A model generated the notes under the pieces. The model ran no database searches. It worked only from the letters and a program-made list of their open reading frames with translations, and was not told the DNA's origin. This document shows positions 8,940 through 18,367 of a stretch of DNA of 46,900 nt, piece by piece. Position 1 is the first letter of the stretch. Each line of letters opens with the position of its first letter. The position numbers and the translations under genes were made by a program. The stretch covers positions 1 to 46,900 of IMG/VR virus record IMGVR_UViG_3300018067_000009. One strand, 5' to 3'. Origin of the DNA: a virus.

Positions 8940-11900
8940 GCATATACAATCCAGCAGCACCAGCAGTCTATGGACACAAGTTCAATAGGATAAAACCTGA
9001 ACAGGTGCTACATGTGCCGGAAGGAAATACGGCACCTAATACTACTGATACCTCTCCACAGCTAAGAGTAATTCATGGACAGTTAAGTCTATACCTTGAA
9101 GGCGAATGGATTAATATTGGTGGAGCAGAAACGCCTAATGTTAGGAACGGTGTTCAGATAGATGGAGAGGGCTATATAACCTGGGGTGGCGATGTTAATG
9201 CAGATGTGACATTGAAACTAGCGCAGGACAAGCAGTTTAAGATGTACATGAATGATGGTACTATAAATGGTACTAGCATAACAATGGCTCTTAGCTATGC
9301 TCAACTTCAAGGTTCAGGAAATGCAGGGTCTATAAATTATGATAGTACTGTTAATGCTACTATGTATCAAGGATATATAAGAACTACAGTTACAAACACA
9401 AGCAATGTAGTACAAGCTATATCAAATATATTTTCAAGTGGATATACAGCCTACATGGACGTTGCTACGAGTGTTTTATCTACTGTTCCTAAGATGAGAT
9501 TTGAAGTAGGAGGAAACTACTTTACATTTAAGAGGATGCGCGTATCTGACGATAGCGAACAGCCTATGGAAATGTATTTCAAGAATTTAGTTACTGGTAC
9601 TGCAACAAAAATATTACACTACAATCCAACTACCGGACAGGTTACAGCAGGTGACCCGCCTACAGGTGGTGGAGTAATGACAGCGTCTAATGGCTTAACG
9701 CTATCTGGAACCGATGTTAAATGGGGTGGAACGCTAACTGGTAATACCACTATCAATGCTGGAAATTTTACTACAACAATAAACAGTACAACAACTGCTT
9801 CCTCTGTAATGACAATTACTGGTAGTCAAGCCAGTTCAAATGTGTTATATCTTAGCACTACCAATGGACTTAATACATATGTTCTAGGAGTGAATGCTAA
9901 CTTTGGTGGAGGCATCAGTATATCTGCAACTAACGCAACAAGATACGCATTAGACGCAAGCAACCTTTCAGGTGTAGCAATATACGCAAGGACTCAAACT
10001 AGCGGAGCAGGCTCTGCCAGGAATGTACTTGAATTAGTTAATCAGGCCAGCGGTTCAGTTAGTACTGCCGTTGCACCTGGGTTAGCATTCAAAATGAATG
10101 TTACTAGTGGAGAGATTGTAGAGAATGGCAAGATATATGTACAGTATGTTTCCAATGTTACACTAGCTGCTAGAGATAGCAAGATGGTGTTCTCTATATA
10201 CAATGCCGGTGCAGAAATAACAGCAATGACGCTACTTAATACCGGCAAGCTACAGCTACACAAATATGGTATAAATACTTTTGCCGGAACAGCGGCATTT
10301 GGATTAGGCGTAGATGCTTCCGGTAATGTAGTTGAAACAGCAGCAGGTGGAGCTACTGCAACTGCATCTAATGGTTTGACTAAAGTAGTTAATGATATAC
10401 AATTAGGTGGAACACTTACAGCAGCTACTGTAATAAATCAATCATCTACATTTGGATTGAAGTTATTGAGTTCAGCTATGACAGCAAATGCACTTCATTT
10501 GGAATCTTCTATACCAAGTGGTTTACAAGTTTTATATGTTAAGAATAGTTCTGCTACTGGTGGATATGGAATGAGGGTTGATATGGCTGGTAGTAGCGGT
10601 GGCGCAGCTATAATTGTAAGTTATCCATCCACAACAGGAACTAACATTGGTATAAGTGCAACTGCTACAGCCATAGCTGTTCAAGCGGTTTGTTCTGCTG
10701 GTAGTGCATCTAATAATTCTGCCGTATCTGCCAATAATCAATCTACTGTTCAAGGATTTGGTGTATATGCCATTGGTGGAATGATAGCATCGAAAGGACT
10801 TATTAGTGGAGCAAATTCAGGAACAACTAGAATAGCAGGTAGCTTTGAAACACAGTCAAGTACAGAAAGCAATACTATACATACTGCATTGGAGATAGTT
10901 CATTCAACAAGTGGAACACAATCATTAGCAGGATTTGGAGTAGGTATGAACTTTGCATATATGTATCCTGGTACTAATACTAATAAGAATAATGCTAGAA
11001 TACAATCAAAATTTGAAACAGTAAATGGTATAAATTCTGGAACAACATTAGATTTTCTTGTAAATCTAGATGGAACTAACGCATTGGCAACAACACTTAC
11101 TCTACTTAGTAATGGTCAGGCAAAGCTAAACAAATACGGTATCAACACATTTGCAGGGACGCCAGCTTATTCTTTGGGGGTAGACGCTTTGGGTAATCTA
11201 GTTGAGTATGTCTATGCAGCCGGTGGCGGTGGCGGACAAACAGAAGTTTTCAACTGGAAGTACCAAACTAATACATCACCAGCAGACCCTGGCAATGGCT
11301 TCTTTAGAGGAAATAATGCAACAGCATCATCAGTTACTAATCTATATATAGATGAATTAACTACTGAAATAATTTATGATATTTCGGCATTGTTTGGCAA
11401 GATGAAGGGTGATTGGCTAATACATATACAGCAATTTAATGACGCTAATAGATTTATACAATTCAATCTGAATGGAGACCCTATAGATAATGGAGGTTAC
11501 TGGACTCTACCAGTATCATTTATCCAGGCTAGCGGTTCGCCTCTGCTAAATCTAGAAAGATGCTCATTTGTATTTGTCAATCAGAATGTTGCTCCGACTA
11601 TAACAGGTAATATATACACACAGGATGGAACTATAACAAGCCCAACTAGGTCTGTAAATCTGGATGGAAAGGCTTTAGTATTTGATTGGCTAGGTGACGG
11701 TGTTAGTACAATGTCACTTAATACAGCAGGGCCTAATCCTACAATGCAAATATTGCTTGTTAATGGCACTAATAATAGTGGCTTTGTAATGTACCCTGAC
11801 GGCTACCAAATTACAACAACAAATGGAACTAATACAAGTGCAATTATACTAGCACCTACAGGAACCACAATCAACTGTGGTAACGGAACTGATGTTGCTA

Positions 11901-13633
11901 CTATATATTTAGCTGGAAATGGAGATATGATATTAAATGCTCCTAATGTAAATCTTAGTGTTCCAGGGCTATTTGAATTAAACGCTGGTACTATATGGAT
12001 GGCAGGAGCTACCGGCCCAGGTTATGTGCTTACAGATGTAGCCGGTGATGGAATACTTAGCCTACAGGCTCCTACTGGTGGAGGCGGTGGAGTTAGTACA
12101 GGCAATAGAGCATACTATGTTTCTCCGTCAGGCGATGATGCTAATGATGGTCTATCTCCACTTACAGCATGGAAGACTATTGCTAAGGTAAACTCGTTCA
12201 CATTCGCAGGAGGGGATACTATTCTTTTTGAGGGAGGAAAGGTATTTAATGATGCTATACTACATTGTAAAAGCGGAACTGCCGGCAATAGAATTACATA
12301 TGGAAGCTACGGTGGAAGCAGAGCAACTATTCAATCTAATAACGCATACTGCATAACAATTGACGATGTAAGCTATGTTGTTGTAAGAGATTTAATAGTA
12401 CAAGGAACAAATCAAGTAGAGGAATATTGGGGGCCGGATGGTGTTAGTATAGGTGTTGGGTATGGTTCAAGTACTACTATTGCCTGCACAGATATAAACT
12501 TAATAAATCTAAAAATAAATGGATACGCTGGTGGCAGTGGTATAGGAATTTGGAGTTATGCTGCAACGTCTACAATATCAAATATACTAATAGAAGGTTG
12601 CGAAATTTCAGGATGCTGTAATGGGATATGGGCGACTTTAGCAGAGACTGGAAATACTAATACATATACTGGAATAACAGTAAGGAATTGTAAAGCCTAT
12701 AATAACTTCGGTGTATATAATTATTCAGATAATTGGAGTGGCTCGGGTATAGTACTAGCAGGGTGTAACAATTCTCTTATTGAGGAATGCGAAGCCTATG
12801 GTAATGGATGGAGTAATGGTAGCGGCTTTGGTGGCCCTCATGGTATATGGATGGCAGAGTGTTCTAATTGTGTTATTAGAAACTGTGAGTCACATCATAA
12901 CGGTACTGGAACAGTAGGAGCTAGAAGATTAGATGGTGGCGGATTTGACATAGATGGTGGATGCCAAAACTGTGTTGTTGAATATTGCTACAGTCACGAC
13001 AATGCTGGTTGTGGCTATGCTCTGTTTGAATACGGTTCTCCTAGAGCAGCTTTTACTGGTAATGTTATTAGGTATTGTATATCGGTAGCTGACTGTAGAT
13101 TATCAGCAATGGGTGGTATTTCTATATGGACAGTAGAAGCTGGATTTACTAATAATAGAATACATAACAACTTGGTTATTATTGATAGCAATAAGATTGT
13201 AGCTGGTACTGTTTCTGCTGTGAAATTTATGGGTGGAACCTACAATACTTTAAATATAGTAAACAACATTTTTATTGTGGATGGCTCTGGAATAACTCTA
13301 ACTATCGGTACTGTTGGAGGTACTTGGGCAAACAATATAACATATGCTACCAATGGCGCTACTCTTAATTACGCTACAGGTTGTACTGTGGCTAATCCTC
13401 TACTTGTTAATCATGCTATGGAACCGCCAACAGTAGGAGCATATGCACAAAAAGGAGTTAGAGGTTCTGCCTGGAATTATCAGTTATCTGCAAATTCTCC
13501 AGCTATAAATTCAGGAACAAGTACTATATCTGGATATACATTTCCAACTAAAGATTTTTGGGGATTAGAAGCTACAGGTACTAGTGCTGGAACTAGAAAT
13601 ATAGGCCCTCATGAATTGCTAATACCATCTTAA
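8936..13633 (+). CDS. Giant tail fibre / tailspike with repeated middle domain and parallel beta-helix
   Basis: A 1565-residue protein, the largest in the genome. Two related middle units can be seen. Each starts with TASNGLT..., about residues 245 and 473, and ends with KYGINTFAGT..(Y/F).LGVDA.GN, about residues 430-460 and 722-750. From about residue 1056 (YYVSPSGDDANDGLSP, then AWKTI) to near the C terminus it reads as a right-handed parallel beta-helix with repeated N/C-rich turns such as NCVIRNCESHHNG. That module is common in tailspikes and polysaccharide-degrading enzymes. It probably binds, and may cleave, a host surface glycan. No catalytic residues can be assigned with confidence. 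It is rich in Gly, Thr, Asn and Ser. Confidence 0.75.
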   Translation: MSIYNPAAPAVYGHKFNRIKPEQVLHVPEGNTAPNTTDTSPQLRVIHGQLSLYLEGEWINIGGAETPNVRNGVQIDGEGYITWGGDVNADVTLKLAQDKQFKMYMNDGTINGTSITMALSYAQLQGSGNAGSINYDSTVNATMYQGYIRTTVTNTSNVVQAISNIFSSGYTAYMDVATSVLSTVPKMRFEVGGNYFTFKRMRVSDDSEQPMEMYFKNLVTGTATKILHYNPTTGQVTAGDPPTGGGVMTASNGLTLSGTDVKWGGTLTGNTTINAGNFTTTINSTTTASSVMTITGSQASSNVLYLSTTNGLNTYVLGVNANFGGGISISATNATRYALDASNLSGVAIYARTQTSGAGSARNVLELVNQASGSVSTAVAPGLAFKMNVTSGEIVENGKIYVQYVSNVTLAARDSKMVFSIYNAGAEITAMTLLNTGKLQLHKYGINTFAGTAAFGLGVDASGNVVETAAGGATATASNGLTKVVNDIQLGGTLTAATVINQSSTFGLKLLSSAMTANALHLESSIPSGLQVLYVKNSSATGGYGMRVDMAGSSGGAAIIVSYPSTTGTNIGISATATAIAVQAVCSAGSASNNSAVSANNQSTVQGFGVYAIGGMIASKGLISGANSGTTRIAGSFETQSSTESNTIHTALEIVHSTSGTQSLAGFGVGMNFAYMYPGTNTNKNNARIQSKFETVNGINSGTTLDFLVNLDGTNALATTLTLLSNGQAKLNKYGINTFAGTPAYSLGVDALGNLVEYVYAAGGGGGQTEVFNWKYQTNTSPADPGNGFFRGNNATASSVTNLYIDELTTEIIYDISALFGKMKGDWLIHIQQFNDANRFIQFNLNGDPIDNGGYWTLPVSFIQASGSPLLNLERCSFVFVNQNVAPTITGNIYTQDGTITSPTRSVNLDGKALVFDWLGDGVSTMSLNTAGPNPTMQILLVNGTNNSGFVMYPDGYQITTTNGTNTSAIILAPTGTTINCGNGTDVATIYLAGNGDMILNAPNVNLSVPGLFELNAGTIWMAGATGPGYVLTDVAGDGILSLQAPTGGGGGVSTGNRAYYVSPSGDDANDGLSPLTAWKTIAKVNSFTFAGGDTILFEGGKVFNDAILHCKSGTAGNRITYGSYGGSRATIQSNNAYCITIDDVSYVVVRDLIVQGTNQVEEYWGPDGVSIGVGYGSSTTIACTDINLINLKINGYAGGSGIGIWSYAATSTISNILIEGCEISGCCNGIWATLAETGNTNTYTGITVRNCKAYNNFGVYNYSDNWSGSGIVLAGCNNSLIEECEAYGNGWSNGSGFGGPHGIWMAECSNCVIRNCESHHNGTGTVGARRLDGGGFDIDGGCQNCVVEYCYSHDNAGCGYALFEYGSPRAAFTGNVIRYCISVADCRLSAMGGISIWTVEAGFTNNRIHNNLVIIDSNKIVAGTVSAVKFMGGTYNTLNIVNNIFIVDGSGITLTIGTVGGTWANNITYATNGATLNYATGCTVANPLLVNHAMEPPTVGAYAQKGVRGSAWNYQLSANSPAINSGTSTISGYTFPTKDFWGLEATGTSAGTRNIGPHELLIPS

Positions 13634-13634
13634 A

Positions 13635-14339
13635 ATGCTAACAGATTATAAACAAATACTATTTGTTCCCGACACAGCGGCATTAGCCTCAAAAAGAAAA
13701 GAGGATGCCTTGCAGATATTAGTGTTCAATGTAGGAACATTCGAGTGGTCTACTACTGGCCCTGCTAATGGTTCAACTATCTTTGCAGCGTCCGGTTCTG
13801 GCTATTGGACTAGGAAAGTAAATGGCTCTCCGGCAACCGGTGGCCAGGCATCTATACAGTTCAAGGATGAAGGTACTAATATAGGTACAGCAGGTGCTAT
13901 AACAGAGATTAACTATACTGGAGCAGGTATATCGGCTAGTGTTACAGGTACAGTACTAACTGTAAATGTGACAGGTGGCGGAGGTGGAGGTGGAGGTGCT
14001 AATGAAAGTAAAGGTATAGTTCTGGACGGTCAAGGTTCAGTAATTATAGCATCTAATACATCATATGGATATAGTATAATCCCATATGCAGCTACTTTAA
14101 CTGGATGGGACGTACAGGCAGATGTATCAGGTAGTATATTATTTGACATAAAGATTGGTGGAACATCTATAATAGGAGCAGGTAATAAACCAACATTAGT
14201 TTCTCAACAAACTAATGCAGAAGCTGCTTCTGGATGGACTGATACAGCAATAGCTGAAGATGATAAGATTGAATATATAGCTGTATCGGCTACAACTGTA
14301 ACAAGAGTAACATTAACTTTATTTTTAACTAGAGTATAA
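13635..14339 (+). CDS. Tail-associated protein with glycine hinge
   Basis: A 234-residue protein. An N-terminal domain (residues 1-115) is followed by a run of eight glycines near residues 115-122 and then a compact beta domain containing GWDVQADVSGSILFDIKIGG and TALITEDD-like turns. A C-terminal domain of this sort recurs in phage fibre accessory proteins, from memory. It starts 2 bases after the giant fibre stop and its stop shares a base with the next start (TAATG). The likely role is adhesin or fibre decoration; inferred. Confidence 0.6.
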   Translation: MLTDYKQILFVPDTAALASKRKEDALQILVFNVGTFEWSTTGPANGSTIFAASGSGYWTRKVNGSPATGGQASIQFKDEGTNIGTAGAITEINYTGAGISASVTGTVLTVNVTGGGGGGGGANESKGIVLDGQGSVIIASNTSYGYSIIPYAATLTGWDVQADVSGSILFDIKIGGTSIIGAGNKPTLVSQQTNAEAASGWTDTAIAEDDKIEYIAVSATTVTRVTLTLFLTRV

Positions 14340-15187
14340 TGGCAAATAGATATTGGGTAGGTGGCGGAAGTAGCACTAACTGGGCTGCAACAAGTAATAC
14401 AAATTGGGCAACTACATCAGGTGGTGCTAATAATGCAAGTGTTCCTACAAGTGCCGATGCAGTAATATTTGACGGAGTTGGAGCATTTGCTAATGGCACT
14501 AGTGTAATTGGAGCTATCATAACTGTATTATCTGTTACTATAACATCAGGATTTACTGGTACTATAAATCATAGTCAAGCATTAACTATAGCAGGAAATT
14601 TGACTCTTGGAGCAAACTATACAATTACTGGTGCAGGAAATATAAGTATTAGTGCTAATGCAGTATTAACTTCAAATGGTAAAACGTGGCCTAATGCTTT
14701 ATCCCTTACTGGTGGTACAACAAAAACATTTGCGGATAGCTGGAATATATTAGGTTCATTTAATGTTGCTACTCCTTCAACTGTTACAATAAATTCAGTA
14801 TTAACATCAGCTACAATATCTACTACATCTACAACAGCAGCTACTTTTACAGGTACTGCTGGATGGATATGTACAGCTTTTGGAGCAAACCAAACAGCAG
14901 CAGCTACAATAACATTACAAGATGGAATAGAATATATTATTAATGGTTCTTTAGCATCATCTGCAAGCAGAGTAGGAACTCCAGTTTTATTTACTTCTAG
15001 TAGTGCAACATTAAAAGCTAAGATAACATTAGATGAAGCAGCAACTTGTACAACTAATGCTTTCTTCACAAGAATAGATGCTAGTGGTGGTAGACCAATA
15101 AATACATGGAATGGTACAGTGACAGATTGTATAAACGTCAATAGATTTACAGATACAGTTGTTAAAACTACAGCATATACTTTTTAA
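14339..15187 (+). CDS. Beta-rich adhesion-type tail protein
   Basis: A 282-residue protein with an N terminus of the ANRYWVGGGSSTNWAATSNT type. The strongly repetitive Thr/Ser/Ala/Ile beta-strand body (GNLTLGANYTITGAGNISIS) suggests a solenoid or stacked sheet. It has few charged residues and no signal peptide. Sequences starting N.YWVGG.G.W... occur in phage and Bacteroidota surface proteins. Position among fibre genes suggests a virion surface or receptor-binding part. No enzyme motif was seen. Confidence 0.6.
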   Translation: MANRYWVGGGSSTNWAATSNTNWATTSGGANNASVPTSADAVIFDGVGAFANGTSVIGAIITVLSVTITSGFTGTINHSQALTIAGNLTLGANYTITGAGNISISANAVLTSNGKTWPNALSLTGGTTKTFADSWNILGSFNVATPSTVTINSVLTSATISTTSTTAATFTGTAGWICTAFGANQTAAATITLQDGIEYIINGSLASSASRVGTPVLFTSSSATLKAKITLDEAATCTTNAFFTRIDASGGRPINTWNGTVTDCINVNRFTDTVVKTTAYTF

Positions 15188-15195
15188 ACTAATTT

Positions 15196-15561
15196 ATGGA
15201 AAAAAAGACACTAACACTCTCAGAAGTCCTCAAGTTAAATGAAGAATTAGATGGTCTAATCAAAGAAAGATTGCCAGTCTATGTTAAGTTTTGGGTACAC
15301 AAGCTAAAGAAAAGTATTATGCCGGACGTAGACTCAGCGCAGGTTAGCCAGAAAGAACTGTTCGACAAGTATGGCTATCAAGAAAATGGCCTGTTTAAAA
15401 TTAAAACCGATGGAGAAGGATATAAAATCTACATGGAAGAGACTGACAAGATGATGAAGCAACCTATAGAGATTGAGTATAATCCTTTTAAGATTTCCTC
15501 AATAGAAAATATTGAAACAAATGTTCCCTTAGACATATTTTTTAAACTAGTAACAGAATAG
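15196..15561 (+). CDS. Small phage protein, DUF1617-like
   Basis: A 121-residue charged, largely helical protein (LSEVLKLNEELDGLIKERLPV...). The pattern of an N-terminal helix pair, a middle KYGY segment and a C-terminal EIEYNPFKISSIENI resembles the DUF1617-type tail-region proteins of other siphoviruses; this is a weak recollection. It sits between fibre genes and the Pro-rich protein, so a tail assembly role is possible. Function unknown. Confidence 0.6.
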   Translation: MEKKTLTLSEVLKLNEELDGLIKERLPVYVKFWVHKLKKSIMPDVDSAQVSQKELFDKYGYQENGLFKIKTDGEGYKIYMEETDKMMKQPIEIEYNPFKISSIENIETNVPLDIFFKLVTE

Positions 15562-15597
15562 AGTATTTATATTTTTTCATTTTTTAAACAAACAAGT

Positions 15598-16224
15598 ATG
15601 GAACCGTACAAAGCTATTATCGTTCCGTTAGATGAACCTCCGGTGCTACCGCCAGGAGCAGGTGGAGAGCCTCCACGTCCAGACAACAGTCTACCGCTAT
15701 TTCCTTTTCATCCAATCGTAGTCCCTCCAGGTGGTACATGGCCAGGAGAGCCACCTCCTATAGGTGGTGGTGGAACAGACCCGTATCCTGACAATACGCT
15801 ACCCGGCGACCTACCAGGTAGCGGTGGTGGTGGAGAACAGCCGCCTAGGCCGGACATTGATTTGCCATTGTTCCCATTCCATCCTATCGTAGTACCTCCA
15901 GGTGGAAATTGGCCAAGCCAGCCGCCTACAGGTGGTGCGCCTAGGCCGGAGCATCCAATTTACTATCCGCCAGGAACCGAGCCACCAGTAGAGCCGCCTA
16001 CAACCGAGCCTCCGTATCCTGACAATACGCTACCTGGCGAGTTGCCTGGTGGTGGTCAACCGCCTATTCCTCCTACAGGTGGTGGTAGCGGCAACAGACC
16101 TAGCCATCCTATCAACCTTCCTCCTAACGACAGCGGATACTGGATATTCGTGTACGTCTATGGACTTGGTTGGGTATGGGTAGCTGTGCCTCCACAGAGG
16201 TCAGTTAAAGTAGCTAAGAAGTAA
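15598..16224 (+). CDS. Proline/glycine-rich repeat protein
   Basis: A 208-residue low-complexity protein, mainly Pro and Gly. Two unit types alternate. One contains RPDNSLPLFPFHPIVVPPGG (also RPDIDLPLFPFHPIVVPPGG); the other is PYPDNTLPG(D/E)LPG. The C terminus switches to an aromatic block, YWIFVYVYGLGWVWV, followed by a basic tail. The repeats are also visible in the DNA and could change copy number by recombination. Similar aromatic ends on Pro-rich proteins occur in Bacteroidota phages. It may be a flexible virion spacer. A hairpin terminator follows directly. Confidence 0.7.
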   Translation: MEPYKAIIVPLDEPPVLPPGAGGEPPRPDNSLPLFPFHPIVVPPGGTWPGEPPPIGGGGTDPYPDNTLPGDLPGSGGGGEQPPRPDIDLPLFPFHPIVVPPGGNWPSQPPTGGAPRPEHPIYYPPGTEPPVEPPTTEPPYPDNTLPGELPGGGQPPIPPTGGGSGNRPSHPINLPPNDSGYWIFVYVYGLGWVWVAVPPQRSVKVAKK

Positions 16225-16235
16225 CCTTTAAAATT

Positions 16236-16270
16236 AAGTAGTCAAGGTATCGGGCCTTGACTACTTTCTA
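16236..16270 (+). terminator. Hairpin terminator after the Pro-rich gene
   Basis: A perfect 12-bp stem (AAGTAGTCAAGG at 16236-16247 with CCTTGACTACTT at 16255-16266) closes a 7-base loop. The T-tract after it is short, so termination may be partial and allow read-through into the lyase gene 14 bases later. Confidence 0.65.
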
Positions 16271-16280
16271 AATTTAACAA

Positions 16281-17753
16281 ATGATAAAAATCAACGGATG
16301 GGCTACACAAAATGGTGGTACTACCGGAGGCAAAGGTGGAACTACTGTAACCGTTTCCAACGAAAATGATTTTCTAAATGCCATAAAAGGAACTGACCCT
16401 AAAATAATTTATGTAAAAGGTAAATTTGAAATTGGCTATGCGATGGTAGGTTCAAACAAGACGATAGTAGGTCTTGGCTATGATGCTGCTACGATAGGCT
16501 GCATTAGATTAGAAGGGTCTAAGAATGTTATCATCAAGAATATTAGCTGTAGCAATCCTGGCGGCGATGGTATAGCTGCTGCTGGAGCTACAAACTTTTT
16601 CATTAGTCATTGCACGCCTAACAACTGTGCTGACGGTTGTATAGACATAACCAAAGGCTCTGACTACTACACAGTCGAGTGGTGCAAGTTCTTTTACGAC
16701 AAGGACTTAGGCCACAACTTCCCGAACCTTGTAGGTAGTAGCGATACTGACCCTGACCAAGGAAAGCTAAAGGGAACATTCCATCACAACTACTACTGGA
16801 AGTATTGCACAGACCGTATGCCTAGAGTTAGGTTTGGTCGTGAGCATGTATATAATAACTACTATGACCCTGCTGTAGACCAAAAGGTTAGTGCCTTGAT
16901 AACAGCAGCTATCGGGTCAGAGGTATTAGCCGAGAATAATCATTTCGAGTCAGGAGATGATGCCTTTGAGATTAGAGAAGATGGAAAGTTAGCAGGCAGA
17001 GGTAGCACATATGGGTCTAAGTACATTGGCGACAGGGGAAATGGAAATGTTAGTACTGTGTTTATTCCTCCATATCCTTATAGCCTGCAAGACGCATCTA
17101 CCCTGGGTGCTACTGTGAGAGTGACAGCAGGAGTAGACGGTGACAGCGACCTGACAGAAGATGGAGGTAGCACAGAGCCACCAATCCCGCCTAACCCAGG
17201 TACAACGCTTAAGGTTAGTGCCGGCGATGATATCATCGTAGACATGCCAAAGGATTTCACCAGCTTTACTGTAGCCATTACAGGATTAGCGAATGGCTCT
17301 TACACAGGCAAAGTAGTCATAACCGGCAATGGCCAGGAAGTCCAGGACACGATGACTATATTGGTACGAGATACAACTACTCCACCGATACCGCCACCAT
17401 CCCTTAGCCCAATCGAGGAGTTCGTGCTAATCAATGCCGGAACTGACAGGGACGTAGCTTTTCTTCTTGAGGGAAATAGCTACTCCATTGCAGAGTTTGG
17501 GCCGAAACTAAACATCAGGGCTAATGCAACCGGAGCGGCATCCAAAGTTAAGTTTGTGCTAACAGGTGCTGAAAACAAAATCTATACTGACAATACAAGG
17601 CCGTTCGCATTGCATGGCAATAGCGGAACCAACTACTTTTATGGTACATGGAACCCGCCACCTAAAGGACAGATGAAGCTTGTGGCTATACCATATGACA
17701 GTGCAGGAGCGGAGCTACCCTCAAAAGAAATAAACTTCACCTTCATAGCATGA
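16281..17753 (+). CDS. Family 1 pectate lyase-like protein with two C-terminal accessory domains
   Basis: A 490-residue protein. Residues 1-255 match the polysaccharide lyase family 1 fold: INGWATQNGGTTGGKGG at the N terminus, DGCIDITKGSDYYTVEW near 118-134, then FHHNYY and DRMPRVRFG at 178-186, followed by HVYNNYYDP. The R.P..R.G segment holds the conserved arginines of PL1 enzymes, which cleave polygalacturonate by beta-elimination with Ca2+. Residues 300-365 look like an Ig-type domain. Residues 375-490 form a further beta domain often attached to secreted Bacteroidota carbohydrate enzymes. There is no signal peptide, so it is probably virion-borne or released at lysis. It may cut a uronic-acid-containing capsule or exopolysaccharide. 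Confidence 0.85.
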   Translation: MIKINGWATQNGGTTGGKGGTTVTVSNENDFLNAIKGTDPKIIYVKGKFEIGYAMVGSNKTIVGLGYDAATIGCIRLEGSKNVIIKNISCSNPGGDGIAAAGATNFFISHCTPNNCADGCIDITKGSDYYTVEWCKFFYDKDLGHNFPNLVGSSDTDPDQGKLKGTFHHNYYWKYCTDRMPRVRFGREHVYNNYYDPAVDQKVSALITAAIGSEVLAENNHFESGDDAFEIREDGKLAGRGSTYGSKYIGDRGNGNVSTVFIPPYPYSLQDASTLGATVRVTAGVDGDSDLTEDGGSTEPPIPPNPGTTLKVSAGDDIIVDMPKDFTSFTVAITGLANGSYTGKVVITGNGQEVQDTMTILVRDTTTPPIPPPSLSPIEEFVLINAGTDRDVAFLLEGNSYSIAEFGPKLNIRANATGAASKVKFVLTGAENKIYTDNTRPFALHGNSGTNYFYGTWNPPPKGQMKLVAIPYDSAGAELPSKEINFTFIA

Positions 17754-17836
17754 AAGAAGCGTTTATTTTAATGATTGTAGTTGTTGCCATAATGATAGCC
17801 GCTGCCGCCGACCAAGATTATGATAGTGACGAATAA
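17750..17836 (+). CDS. 28-residue membrane peptide
   Basis: A tiny ORF (MKEAFILMIVVVAIMIAAAA followed by DQDYDSDE). One hydrophobic helix is followed by a very acidic tail. Its ATGA overlaps the lyase stop, which implies coupled translation as the last gene of the late operon. It may be a lysis or membrane-associated peptide, or a lipid-facing anchor; no family is recognised. Confidence 0.55.
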   Translation: MKEAFILMIVVVAIMIAAAADQDYDSDE

Positions 17837-17875
17837 CTAACTAATGACAGTTTGTACTCTGTCTGTTGTTGGTGG

Positions 17876-17906
17876 GCCTGGCTAACTAGTTTAGCTGGGC
17901 TTTTTT
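17876..17906 (+). terminator. Rho-independent terminator closing the late operon
   Basis: A ten-pair stem with two G-T pairs (GCCTGGCTAA with TTAGCTGGGC) and a 5-base loop is followed by TTTTTT. It lies after the last tail-region gene and immediately before the early promoter region. Confidence 0.85.
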
Positions 17907-18078
17907 GTCCCTGCCGGATAATAAGCTATAATAAGGTAACAGGCGTGCGTACAAAAATTTTCTGACATAACCAAATATAGTTATCCACAACTTATCCACA
18001 TTTGTACTGTTAACGTCTTTTAACATCTTGTTAACAGTTAATTGCATACCTTTACCATTCACCGAAAAGTATTTAGAC
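17907..18078 (+). promoter_or_regulatory. Early promoter region 1 with two DnaA-box-like sites
   Basis: Two exact TTATCCACA sites (17981-17989, 17992-18000) are followed by several GTTAA/TTAAC half-sites. Then come the palindrome TTAACAGTTAA (18031-18041) and TACCTTTA (18047-18054), which fits a Bacteroidota -7 element. A start of transcription about 18060 would leave a short leader before the ATG at 18079. The block from 18020 to 18054 matches 28594-28628 at about 27 of 35 positions, with identical spacing of palindrome and -7 box. The palindrome would suit a phage repressor or activator; the protein is unknown. Confidence 0.65.
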
Positions 18079-18231
18079 ATGGCTACGACTATAGACCTGG
18101 AAAAAGATATACACGAGCTAAAACAAAAGCTGGTTACAGGCACGACTAACAACCAAGAAGTTAAAGAGGCTATCAAAAAGCTGGAAGAAAAGAAAAGTAG
18201 AGTGTACATTCAAGAATGGCTAGCACAATAA
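18079..18231 (+). CDS. Small coiled-coil protein, first early gene
   Basis: A 50-residue charged helical protein (MATTIDLEKDIHELKQKLVT...). I chose the ATG at 18079 rather than upstream in-frame codons because the proposed -7 element lies at 18047-18054 and the context TTTAGACATGG resembles the start of the gene at 28671 (TATAGACATGG). Nothing catalytic is visible. First position behind the early promoter suggests a host-takeover or regulatory role, by inference. Confidence 0.6.
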   Translation: MATTIDLEKDIHELKQKLVTGTTNNQEVKEAIKKLEEKKSRVYIQEWLAQ

Positions 18232-18239
18232 CTAAAACT

Positions 18240-18350
18240 ATGGAAAAGGTAAAGGAACTTGTAGAGCAAGGCGTCATTACAATAGACGAGATAATAGAGT
18301 ACTTAAACTCTATTGATGGTTATGAAGTTATAGACCATTGGAACGAATAA
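18240..18350 (+). CDS. 36-residue acidic peptide
   Basis: A short ORF (MEKVKELVEQGVITIDEII...WNE) with two helix-forming stretches and an A-rich start context (AACTAAAACTATGG). The spacing of 8 bases from the previous gene and 17 bases to the next fits the operon. No family recognised. Confidence 0.5.
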   Translation: MEKVKELVEQGVITIDEIIEYLNSIDGYEVIDHWNE

Positions 18351-18367
18351 ATCTAAAACCAAACAAT

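Noticed and set aside
14617-15141. 174-residue minus-strand ORF
   Set aside because: Antisense of a low-complexity Thr/Ala/Ser-rich gene; open frame is explained by base composition.
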